Of a stretch of 64,000 nucleotides of DNA, positions 11,250 through 21,405 are shown one piece after another; the first letter of the stretch is position 1; each line of letters begins with the position of its first letter. The position numbers and the translations under genes are program-made. The notes under the pieces are model-generated. The model worked only from the letters and a program-made list of their open reading frames with translations, was not told the DNA's origin and did not search any database. The stretch is from Gnetum montanum (lineage: Eukaryota > Streptophyta > Gnetopsida > Gnetales > Gnetaceae): positions 556,905 through 620,904 of the forward strand of contig MNCI01034026.1 in NCBI GenBank assembly GCA_015680685.1. Reading direction: 5' to 3'.

Positions 11250-12425
11250 AAGGATGTCATACACAAGCAATTGAAGTAGTATGTCATTGTAGGTGATAAC
11301 ACATTATGTCGAAGATCCTGTGATGACATGATCCTAAAGTGGTTAGGTAAAACTGAAGCTAGAATAGTCCTAGAGGAGGTTCATGAGGGTGTTTGTGGAG
11401 GACATATAGGACCTAATTCCATGGCCACTAAGATTAGATGGTTAGGCTACTATTGGCCACATATGGAAAATGATTGCCTGTAAAAGGTTAAGTGATGTGA
11501 CACATGCTAATGATGTAGCAACCTGATACATGCATCATCAACTAAGTTACATACAACATAGATAACATGGCAATTTCAATGATGGGGTTTGGATATCATT
11601 GTACCTATAACACCTAATTCTTCCATAGGACATAGCTTCATCATCACTACAACTAAATAATTTACCAAGTGGGTTGAGGCTATTTCCTTAAGGAAGGCCA
11701 CATCTGAACAAGTTTGCAAATTTATCCTAGATAATATTGTAGCTTGTTTTGGTCTACCCATGATCATAGTTATGGACAATGAACCTCAATTTAGTAGCCA
11801 AGAAAGCAAGGATTTTTGTCACAACCTAGGCATTAAGCGTTCTTTCTCATCACCTTACTACCCTTAAGTCAATGGACAAGCAAAAGCAAGCAATAAGGCC
11901 ATCATCAACTTTCTCAGGAAGATGCTCAACAACAACAAGTGGAAGTGGCATGAGTAGCTTGTCCATGCACTATGGGCATATAGAACAACCTATTACATGG
12001 CAACTGGCATGACCAATTATAGCCTTGTTTATGATTCTGAAGCTATTTTACTTCTTAAATTATAGGTGCCATTGCTTCGAGTAGCCTTGGCTAACTTCAT
12101 CAATGATGAGAAAAATAAGGATTTGCAAATAGTAGCACTAGACTCAATGGAGGATCAGGGTATGTAAGCACTTTCTCACATTGAGCACTATCAAGAGAGG
12201 TAGAAGCAACAACATCACCATGAACTGGCCATGCACAAGATCAAGGAGGGGGACCTAGTCCTCAAGGTCGTTCATGAGTATGTGAACAAATTCTCAACCA
12301 ACTAGGAAGGATCCTTTCTTATCACTAGAGCTCATGGGAATGGAGCATTTGGAATAGCCTACATGGATGAGAATGATCTAGCTAATCTAGTCAACCATTC
12401 CTAGCTAAAGCCATACTACATGTAG
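11250..12425 (+). pseudogene. integrase of the truncated Tat-like element
   Basis: EVHEGVCGGHIGP and then CDTC near 11375-11510 give the zinc-binding HHCC part. GLDIIVP near 11590 and MIIVMDNEPQFSS near 11760-11800 hold two catalytic Asp positions. The third acidic residue appears lost: GQAKASNK near 11875-11898 has Lys where the sister copy at 52220 has Glu. The C-terminal part KIKEGDLVLKV lies near 12240-12270. Several TAG stops are present. Inactive. Confidence 0.8.
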
Positions 12426-12464
12426 TCAACAAATCGTCAACAAGAGAGCCTATTTTCAACGGTC

Positions 12465-12548
12465 CTCTATGACCTTAGACTGACAACACGGCCTATCAAG
12501 GCCTTAAATTGGTACCATGGCCTACCACAGCCTTAAACTAGAAACATT
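12465..12548 (+). repeat. 30-bp minisatellite, about 3 units
   Basis: Successive units read GGCCTATCAAGGCCTTAAAT, then GCCTACCACAGCCTTAAACT, about 30 bp apart. The unit type (CTAAGGCCTTAAACTAGCA plus about 11 bp) recurs at 28403-28640, 38020-38150, 41328-41545, 48955-49070 and 52800-52890. Here it follows integrase and precedes the LTR. Confidence 0.7.
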
Positions 12549-12661
12549 GGTGACCTAGATAGCATAATTCTCATGTGTCCTATATGCATTGTAGCATTAT
12601 AATATGTAGTGGTGTTTTGTATTCTTTGTTGATGCCTCTTGGTTGAATTTTCTAGGCACCA

Positions 12662-12676
12662 ACAAAGAGGGGCCAT
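12662..12676 (+). promoter_or_regulatory. Polypurine tract of the Tat-like element
   Basis: ACAAAGAGGGGCCAT sits directly before the LTR start TGAAACACC. The same tract, in the same position, occurs at 42725 and 53010. It primes plus-strand synthesis in LTR elements. Confidence 0.75.
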
Positions 12677-14319
12677 TGAAACACCACAAAAGTTTATATG
12701 TTATAAAAAATCTTCATAATGTAGCTTTCACCCCATGAAACCCAAGGTAAAATTTCATTGTAAATGTAAAAATTGTAATCCAAAATGGACAATTTCACAT
12801 ACTTTATACTTTTGGGGCTAAAAAATGCCTCATAAGTGGTCAAAGTCTCATTCCCCAACTGAAAAAAGTCACCTAGTGTCTATATTTGGGCTTTTTGGGG
12901 GGTCAAAAATACATTTTGGAATGCCAAAAAGGTTAATTTGATAAGTTTTATGGGGGTAATGAATTTTTCTACATTGGAAACACCTACAAGAGGTAGGTCT
13001 CACCTCCCCCCCAATGTGGAAGGATGGGAGGTTTGGAAAATTTCCTTCCTTTAATGTGGAGACCAAATGCATAGCTTGGAAACTTTCTCTGCTCAGCCAA
13101 GAAAGTTTCCCCATAATGTGAAAGTTTCCCGCCCAACCTTAAAAGCTTTTCCCCAGCTTGGAAACTTTTCACCCAACCTAGAAAGTTTTTCCTCCTTCAC
13201 CCGCTCCCCCCCACCCCCCATGTTGAAAGTTCAATCCCCTAGCATGGAAGTCATAAGGAGTAAAATTCATCAATTCATGCACTTCAACATTGACCAACCA
13301 CTTTAACAAGCATGGTAGATAGCTCAGTGTGGAAGATTTATCTTTAGTGTGAAACATGTGCCTAGTTATTATTTATAGTAAACAAAATGGCCATGGGTGG
13401 AAGCACTTAGTATGTATAGTAACCCCGCCAAATTTGGGCACCCATCTCACCTAAAATTATAGGAAATTTGTAATCATTCTTCAGCCAAAGTTGTAGCCAT
13501 TTTATAGGAAATTTTCAGCCAAACCATGGCCAATTTGCAGCCCCATTCATGGCCCAAAGATCCTATAATAGCCAACCTCCAACACCATTTATAGGTTCAG
13601 TAACTTTTGGGATACAACCAATTTTGTTTCAGCAATTTTTCTCATGGTTGAGCAATTTTTGGACATTATCAAGCAATTTGCATACACACAATTACACACT
13701 TGGAGTATTTTCAAGTACTCAAGAGCTCTTGCAAGTTCCCAGACTTGCATTCTCTTGAACCATTGCATGGAAACATTGTGGCCTTGAGATTTGGTAGATT
13801 TTTGTTGTCAACACTACACTTCTAGGATCCCAAACCCTAGCGTGGAGCAACTTAGTATCAAAAATTTTCACCTTTCTCACCTCCTACCAATCATACAATT
13901 GATAGATCCAAGGTTGCAATAGTGAAGGAAGGTTTGATAACATCAACAGTGGCTTAGCACTCAGATCATGAAGCAGATCACCTTAGCTTAAATGGGCTTT
14001 GAACCCTTGCACGTGAACCTCTCTTTTTTTGCTCATCCAGGCACCATTTATACACATTTCTCTAACTTATTCTTTATTCTTTTCTTACTAAATTTTTGAG
14101 TTTTGTGTTCAAAAATAAATTTATTATTTATGCATTATTTGGATCTATTTACATTCTCACATTTTGCATCTCATAAGTCCTTGGTTGATCTGTTGGACTA
14201 GCCAAGGCACCTTGAATTCCATTTTTAACATAGAGGCCTTGGGGATTTAGGGTTAGAAAACTGCTTGCACCAAGGATCCTTGGTTTTCATTCTTGCAATC
14301 AAGGTTTTTGGTCCCAACA
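12677..14319 (+). repeat. 3' LTR of the truncated Tat-like element
   Basis: Starts TGAAACACCACAAAAG and ends at GTCCCAACA. About 1,643 bp, nearly the same length as the LTR at 53023-54660, with which it aligns throughout. It contains C-rich runs near 13200, a promoter-like CCTATAATAGCC near 13560 and the usual TG...CA ends. The 5' partner is not in the window. Confidence 0.8.
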
Positions 14320-15949
14320 CATTCAAGGCCTCTACTACTTGGTTAGCCACCATCTATACCCTTTTTTCCTATCCTTAATGGTGCATCACGAGGACAATTA
14401 CCCGCTCACCCTCCTCCAAGTGCACTAAGAAAGTGGTTACATTTCTAGACATCTCTGGGAATTGTTGTTATCCAAGGATGGATACTAGCACTTCTTGGAC
14501 ACTCAAATTTCATGTCATAGGTGCTTTCATTCTTTGTGTTAAAAATAGTGATGTAGTCTCTTTTAGCCAGTTGATGGTTTGTGTTACTTCATTAGGGTGC
14601 CTTGCAGTATATGGACTAAGCTAAATAGGAATTTAATTATTGTTAATTTCTTAATGCTTTCTTAAGGACTTAATCTCTCTCAACCCTCAACTCTCATAGT
14701 TAAGTGCATTCAGTATGACCCCTTCAAGCACGTGTGTTATGCTTGGTAATCCCAGTAACGAATAGTATTTGGTAATCCTAGTAGCATTGCATTGGTTCAG
14801 GGTGTGAAATGGCAAGTGGGAACGGATACTGATGCTAGGATAATTAAGGCTTAGTTAGTTAAAGTTAGTTACTTAGTCTCTTCACCCTTTCCTCTCTTAG
14901 AATAGGCGATAAAAACATAAAAGATATAAAAATCACATGCCTCAAGCTTACTTAACCATACAACCATGACAAATACAAGTAAGCTTGGGAGGATAATGAT
15001 TGATTAACCTTAGGTGTTCCATAAGGTGTGTAGGCACTTAGTCTACGGAGCTCGACCGGATCGTGCATGTAATGCTCGTATTTGTATGGTTGAGTGTAGG
15101 GGTACCTCTCCACTCATCAAAAATGCATTTAACTTATCATTTTTATTACTAGAGCATTGCACAAGCTCCACCATTTATCAAAATCACCATGAATTAATCT
15201 TACATGACATGCGAGAAGCAAGACAAGAAGAGCATTACACACTTACCTCAAAAGACATCACAAATTATGGGAAATGAGTCAATTGACCAATTATGCAATT
15301 CCATGAACCCAAGGATAGAAAAGAATGGTTAGAATAATAGGATAATGATTATAGAATCAAAAATGATGAAGTATAGATATAATTAAGGTAAATTGATACA
15401 GTTTATCATGGTCAAATATTAAAACATGAAGAGTCAAAACTCAAACAAGTGGAAGATCAATCAAGTACCATATGAAATAAAATCCTTATCACTGCTAGAA
15501 GATAATATTTAGCTTATTCACATATGATGCAAACTCATCAAGGATTCAAAACTGGGTCCTCCATAGAATAATAAATTACCTTCATTACTCTTATAAAATC
15601 TATTGATGAGAGACCTATGAATTCTTAATAACCAACGAAACATTAGAACCAAATTTATTTAATCTCCTTGGATGGAAAGATCTCATCCTCTACTTTACCT
15701 TGTTGACCTCTTTCCATATGCAACCATGAAAAAGAATGAAATAGAAGATATAGAGAATGAATAATGGATGAAAGAGTGAAAGGAAGAGAGTTCAACATCC
15801 TTGGATCTAAAACCAACCATTAAATTAGATCATGGAGTACATCAGCACATCCTACACCTCATAATAGATCTAATACCATATCCTTTTATTAATACTCATT
15901 TCTATAATAGGGATAGATCTCCAAGTCTTCCTTCCAAGCACAAGGTTAT
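14320..15949. other. Flanking DNA, no recognisable gene
   Basis: About 1.6 kb between two LTRs; it ends in GTTAT (15945-15949), the left target-site duplication of the giant element. ORFs such as 15014-15277 show no domain. A perfect 11-bp inverted repeat with arms at 14943-14953 and 14977-14987 is present. Before the giant insertion it was contiguous with 54666 onward. Confidence 0.5.
15945..15949. repeat. Left target-site duplication of the giant Tat-like element
   Basis: GTTAT directly before the LTR start TGAAACACC; the identical GTTAT follows the 3' LTR at 54661-54665. Five base pairs is the usual Ty3/gypsy duplication length. Confidence 0.85.
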
Positions 15950-17381
15950 TGAAACACCATAAAATTTTGCATCTTATAATCAATCTTCATCATGTAGCTT
16001 TCACCCCATGGAACCTAAGGTAAAATTTCATTATAAATGTGAAGATTCTAACCCACAATGGGCACTTTCACATACTTAAAATTTTGAGGCTAAAAAATGC
16101 CTCATAAGTGATCAAAGCCTCATTCCCCAAGTGAAAAAAGTCACCTAGTGTCTATATTTGGGCTTGGAGTGGTCCAAAATGCCTTTTGTAATGGCAAGAA
16201 AGGAAATGTGATGGGTTTTATGGGGAGTAGACATTTTTCTATGCTGAAAACACATGCAAGGGGGTAAATCTTACCTGATCCTAGCATGGAAGGATGGGGG
16301 GTTTGAAAACTTTCCTCCCTTCAATGTGGAGACCAAAGGCACATTTTGGAAACTTTCCCCTCAAACTGGAAATTTTTCCCACAACTTGGAAACTCCTCCC
16401 TTACCCGCCTCCCACCTGCCCCAACCCACCCACCCCCCACCCCCCGCGCCCCTTGGTGCCCTAGTGTGGAAGCCACAAGAAGAAAAATTCATCAATTTAT
16501 GTAATTCAACATTGACCAACCACTTCAACAAGAATGGTAGAGAGCTCAACATGGAAGATTCATCTCCAACATGGAAGGGGTGCCCTAGTTACTATTTTTA
16601 GAAAATGGAATGGCCATGGGGGAAGCACTTACTATTTTTAGTAAACCCTCAAATTTGGATGCCCATTTCAACTAAATATGGTAGCCAATTTGAAGAAAAA
16701 TTACATCATATTTACAGCCATTTTGTAGCCTAAACATAGCCAATTTGTAGCCCCATTCATGGCCCAAAGACCTTATAAAAGCCTAACTCCAACACCATTT
16801 ACAAGTTGCACAAATTTTGGCCATACAAGCAATTTTGGTTGGACATTTTTGATAGGTTGAGCATTTTTGACAATATACCACACTCACAAGAAATTTGCAT
16901 ATACACAATTCCACACTTGGAGCATTTTTAGGCACTCAAGAGCTCTTGCAAGTTTCCATACTTGCATTCTCTTGAACCCCAGTGTGGAAGTAGTAAGGCC
17001 TTGAGATTAGATCTGAGGTTGTAGCAAAAAAGGATAGTTCTATAGCATCAAGAGTGGCTTGGCACCTGAATCATGGAGCAGCTCATCTCAACTTCAATGG
17101 GCTTTGAACTCTTTTATAAGTGGACCCCCTTTTTGCTCATCCATGCATCATTTTTTATACACATTTCTCTAACTTATTCTTTATTCTCTTCTCAATAATG
17201 TTTTAAGTTTTAACTTTTGTGTTTAATATAATTAAAGTTATTATTTGTGCATTATTCAGATGTATTTATATTTTCACATTTTACATCTCTCAAGTCCCTA
17301 GTTGATTTTCCGAACTGGCCAGGGTGTCCCAAATGACATTTTTATCATTGCAAGTGGTTGGGATTTGGTTTTTTCACAACA
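15950..17381 (+). repeat. 5' LTR of the giant Tat-like element
   Basis: Starts TGAAACACCATAAAATTTTG and ends CACAACA. It aligns with the 3' LTR at 53023-54660 but is about 200 bp shorter. The promoter-like CTTATAAAAGCC lies near 16774. A C-rich run (16395-16450) corresponds to the poly-C tract of the 3' LTR. The text just after it (CTTGTTGTGAATTTTAAG) should hold the primer binding site, but I cannot match it to a tRNA. Confidence 0.82.
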
Positions 17382-18490
17382 CTTGTTGTGAATTTTAAGA
17401 TCCAAAACTAGCATTGATATTTCTTTTCTTCTTTTTTTTTTATCACCAAAAGTCTATTTTCTAGCTTCTAAAAGTGGATGGTTCAACTCATCTGTGAGTT
17501 AACTTCCCCTCTTCCCCACCCCTCCTACTTTTCCAACCTAAGAGAATTAACAGTTGCTTGGAACCAATTTTAGTGGAAAAAATACTAACTTTTCACTATG
17601 GTTTTCAACCTTTCTTCTCCCCACCCCCTACCCTAATCAACGCTAAGGTAGGAGGTGTGAGATTTCCATCATCTCACCACCCCCCGCACCCCACTTCTTT
17701 TTCCCCCTCTACCATACCCAGAATGGAAGTAGTTGGGAGGCCAACATTGGTGAAAGTTAAAACAAATCTTACAACTAGATATGCTTTTGTTTCAAGTTGA
17801 AAGTCATTTTTTTAGCCAAAACTCCCAAAGAATCCAACGTTGCCATTCTCATTTCCCTTCTCCCCCCCTCCCCCCCATCCTCTGGTCCCCATAACAAAAA
17901 CCTCAACATGCAAGCACCAAGTGGTTTGGATGCTAGAATTTCACAACATATATTGTGAATTCCTAGAGAAAATCCAATGTGGAAGCCTTGGTAAATATTT
18001 AATCTTTTTTTCCATAATCATTTTCACTAAACCAACATTGGTTTCCATACCAACCAAGCCTACTTTTCCCTTCTTTTTGGTAAAAGTTGTAAACCTACCA
18101 AAATCATCTTTGAAAACTACCAGGTTTCCATTTTGGTCTTCAAACATTTCCCCCTCTCTCCAACGTTGGAATAGAAGGTGTCATATTTTCATTATCTCAC
18201 CCCCCTTCTTTCCCCCCCTACCATACCCAACATAGAGGCACGTAGGAAGCCAACTTGGGGGAGGTTTAAAGCCAACATTGTCAATATTCTATTTCTAGTA
18301 AAGGGGTAAACTCCCCTTATCTCCAACCTACTAATTATAGTAAGTATATCATTTTTTTTCATTTTCATTTTCTCTAAGGATTTTTAAATTCCATTCACTA
18401 GAATTTACTCCAAACTTAACATTTATAGCATATTCTTAAGCACTTATCAGCACTATAACCATGCTTTTTCAAAAATCAACCAAATTTCCC
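17382..18490 (+). other. 5' leader of the giant element
   Basis: About 1.1 kb between LTR and gag. It holds pyrimidine-rich runs (for example 17500-17530, 17860-17890, 18195-18220) and repeated phrases such as CCATACCCA(G/A)(A/C)AT and ATCTCACCCCCC near 17670-17720 and 18195-18235. No coding signal is seen. Confidence 0.5.
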
Positions 18491-18589
18491 TTCACCTTCA
18501 CTAGCAAAGATCATAACCAACAAGCCATGACAGTGTATGATCCCAAAGATCCTATAGTCATTCAATGTAGGTGATCTTTGAGAGTCAAA

Positions 18590-19759
18590 GGGGAGAGTCT
18601 TGATTTTTCAGCCATTAATGAAGATTTCTATAACTTCATTTATGCAAAAATACAGGTAGGTATGCTAGTTCCCTAAATTGAAGCCAAAGCCAAGAGAGAG
18701 TTTGAGCTCATACACAGGGGTGGAAAAGAATACATCCCTTCCCCATATGAAAAAATTTCTCTAAATGATGTCTATCCTAGCATCCTAGCCCAATTGATTA
18801 ATATAGAAGAGGAAGATGACCAGCCTACCTTTGGGGAACAACAAGAAGAAGATGATGAATTTAGGGCAGAATCCAAGCCTAAAACCATCCTTAGAGGGTT
18901 TTTTCAACAAACATCCCTCAATGTCATAGAACCTTACCCTAATGCCTTTTTTTTCTCTTATAGTCCCACCCTTGACACTTTCCCTTGGTGTCCCCATTTC
19001 ACAATTTAGCAAATATAATGGAGAAGGTAACCCTACTACTCACCTTATCACCTTTAGATCTAAATGTTTGCTCTTGTAGCCATAGCCTCATACCATCATG
19101 AGGATTTTCCCTATGTCTTTGACTAGGAAAGTACTTGATTGGTACCGCACATTACCCAGAGGATCTATATCCTCTCTAGAAGACTTAGTAGCCTAGTTTG
19201 TCAACTGCTTCAAATATAACTTTAAGCCTAACATGGTGCTTGATTAACTCATGAAGGTCAAGCAACAGCCCTTAGAACCTATACAGAAATTCATTTAGTG
19301 GTAGAATGGACTACTGAATGAAATACCATAGCCCATAGTTAAAGCCCATTTGTTAGCCATATTTAAGGGATCAATTAATGACTTCAGCAAGTTAAAAATT
19401 TACTACCTTGATCCATGGTCTCTTAGCCAAGAATTCTTGCAAACCAAAAACATAGAGGATGTTATAGAAGCTAGCGATGATCCATCCTATGTATCATATA
19501 AAAACTAACATGCTTAAAGAGGCAAAGAAAAGATCAAACAAAGAAACACTACCATATCAACCTTAACCAAAGAAAAGAATACTAAAAACCAAGGGTTGAT
19601 GGTCAACCCACCCAAGGCCCCCACCAATGACCATCGTAACCAATAGTCAACTTCTGGGACCAATACATGAATAAAAAATAGACCTAACTTCGAAAGGAAG
19701 AACAAGTCTAAGTACACTAAGTTGCCACTAAAAAAATCTAAGTTTCTTGATCAACTATT
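18590..19759 (+). pseudogene. gag, 5' part (giant Tat-like element), interrupted by a LINE
   Basis: Capsid-forming protein. DFSAINEDFYNFIYAKIQ near 18605-18655 and the acidic stretch EEEDDQ near 18806 form the N-terminal part. The retrotransposon gag core starts near 19015 with KYNGEGNPTTHLITF, then RKVLDWYRTLPRGSISSLED near 19128-19188 and LLAIFKGSINDFSK near 19350. The frame carries many TAG codons. Lys/Thr-rich text follows to FLDQL at 19743-19757, where the LINE interrupts. The same order occurs at 37390-39440 and, on minus, at 57700-59900. Confidence 0.78.
19742..19759. repeat. Target-site duplication of the LINE, left copy
   Basis: GTTTCTTGATCAACTATT at 19742-19759 is repeated without mismatch at 26376-26393. 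The LINE lies between them with its T-run (poly(A) on the minus strand) against this copy. Confidence 0.93.
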
Positions 19760-20320
19760 TTTTTTTTGAGAGAATGTTCGGGAATGTATTACTGAAAGAA
19801 AGGTACACGACTATACAAGTACAAGTGGGGGGGGTGGCCCACCCCGAAAGGGGGTGGGGGGGAGCCCCAGGCCCCCACAAAAGACTGAAAAACCATGCCG
19901 ACCCCCACACGGCAGCCGAAAACCTCGAAGCCGTACAGACGTTCAAAAGACCCCCCCCCCCAACAAGGGGGGGGGGGGGGGACCCCCCACCCCAAAGAAA
20001 AGCGCAAAAAAAACACGGGGGGGGCACACCCCACACCCACGACGAACCCAACAAGGAAGGGACAGGAACAAGGGAGAGAGGGGAAGGGCTAGGGGTGGGT
20101 CGGCAGCTAGTGGCAGGCACACCGAGGCAACTCCAACTCATGGAGCATGTCCAGGGTGGCCCGATGATCCTCCATGTCGACGAAGTTCACGGCCTGCTGG
20201 AACCCCTGCAGAAGAGCCTCGCGCCTGCGTCGGTCTGGCGACGAATCCCCCGCATCTGGGTGGAGTCTAACAGACGTGCGCCAGATGTGCCTTCTGAGCT
20301 CCCCCCAGGAGCTCTCACAG
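19758..20320 (-). other. LINE 3' end and poly(A) tail
   Basis: About 560 bp after the last stop. It contains long C/G runs (19952-19960, 19967-19982) and a CACCCCGAAAGGGGGTG inverted repeat near 19840-19856. The terminal part on the minus strand reads CTTTCTTTCAGTAATACATT before the A-tail, resembling the cleavage/polyadenylation context of plant LINEs. Confidence 0.7.
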
Positions 20321-21405
20321 CTAATACCAAGGACGGTATATGGGCAGCGCCCCCTCCCTAAGCCACTGGCGGGCACTGTGCTGATGCACCCGGTCGAGCT
20401 GCCACTGCCGTTGCAGCTCCTCCTCCTGCAAACGCTCCTGCTCCTCCTGGGCCGCCGCCTCCCGGGCCTGCTGGTCCACCTCCTCCTGCCGCAGCTCCTC
20501 CCTGATCCGGTCCCGGAGCTCATCCGTGAGCTGGGCACGCAGGGTCTCCATCGCAAGCGTATGCTGCTTGTTCAGCTGCTGCGCTTGCTCCTGGAGCTGG
20601 GTTTCATGGTCGGCCCACCACTTGGCCAGGGCCTCAGACCACCGAGCCTCCGACGACCATTGTTCAGCCTCCATGGCAGCAGCAACCGCCCGCCGAAGCT
20701 GCGCCTCCCAGTGCGGGGGGGCGCTGGGGGGGTCAGGCGAGAGGGCAGGGTTGCGGTGGGAGCGGCGGCCCCAAGAGAGGTGGAGAGCAGCCAGCTGCCG
20801 AGAAGTAGAGGAAGGGGGGGAAGCAGGAGGGGAAGCAGGGGGAGGGGCAACGCGACGCCCCCTAGCGGGGGCAGAGGATGGGCCCGGCACCCCCTGCTCC
20901 CCCGCCCCCCTCCACAGGGCCAAGATAAGCCCCGACCAGTGACCTCGCCGCTGGAGGCGGAGGGCCTCGAGGAAGAAGCGCGACAGGTTAACCTGGGTGC
21001 CCTCCTGCAAGCACCTCAGGAAGGTGAAATGCAGCCCCTGGAGCTTGGACACGTTTCCTGACTGCAGAAAGAAGCGCTCAACTAAGACGGCCGCATGAGC
21101 CCAAAGACGCGGGAGGGAAGTTCGAGGGACTTGACGGCTCTGCGTTCTCGAGGAAAGGCCCTTGAAAAAGACCGTCGAGTTATGGAGGCCACGGGAGGTT
21201 GGCAAGATGATCTCCCCAGCGGCCGGGATCCCCAGGTAGTTGGCCAAAGAAGCCTCTATCAGGCGAATAACTCGGCCACGGAAGAAGGTTTGATCGCCGC
21301 GCCAATTGGTAAAGAAGGAAATGTCAAACAGGTCAGGGTCCCCGACCAACCGCGGCAGCAGTGCGTCTCATCCGCATTGGCAAACCATCAGCCACAGCTC
21401 CTCAT
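20321..21405 (-). CDS. LINE ORF2 C-terminal extension or separate ORF3 with coiled coil
   Basis: A 342-codon open frame (21349-20321). It is in the same frame as the end of ORF2 at 21581-21907 and is separated from it only by two TGA codons, each one transition from CGA, so it may once have been the tail of ORF2. The N-terminal third is folded-looking and hydrophobic (ISFFTNWRGDQTFFRGRVIR, then YLGIPAAGEIILP, then LPRLWAHAAVLVERFF). A Pro/Ser/Arg-rich linker follows. Residues about 235-325 are a Gln/Glu/Arg-rich coiled coil (for example EELRQEEVDQQAREAAAQEE). The first part distantly recalls 'putative plant transposon protein' domains, a weak guess. Typical plant LINE ORF2 ends soon after zf-RVT. 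Confidence 0.6.

Larger units (their letters stand above)
9869..14319 (+). mobile_element. 5'-truncated Tat-like Ty3/gypsy element
   Basis: Contains, on +, the end of an RT, RNase H, a second RNase H, integrase, a short 30-bp-unit minisatellite, a purine tract and a 1.64-kb LTR. The same order and very similar sequence recur at 50230-54660, so the two belong to one family. Gag, protease, most of RT and the 5' LTR are missing, probably by deletion near 9869 at or beside a T-run (9890-9909). Dual RNase H domains are a mark of the Tat lineage. Confidence 0.8.

Noticed and set aside
17382-17420. Primer binding site directly after the giant element's 5' LTR
   Set aside because: Sequence does not begin with a TGG-type complement of a tRNA 3' end, so I do not assign a tRNA.
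20174-21061. Plus-strand ORFs of 295 and 138 codons over the LINE 3' part, and others at 21660-24613
   Set aside because: They are antisense shadows of the GC-rich LINE frames. Their translations are Arg/Leu/Pro-rich without domains, while the minus strand gives clear RT and coiled-coil text.
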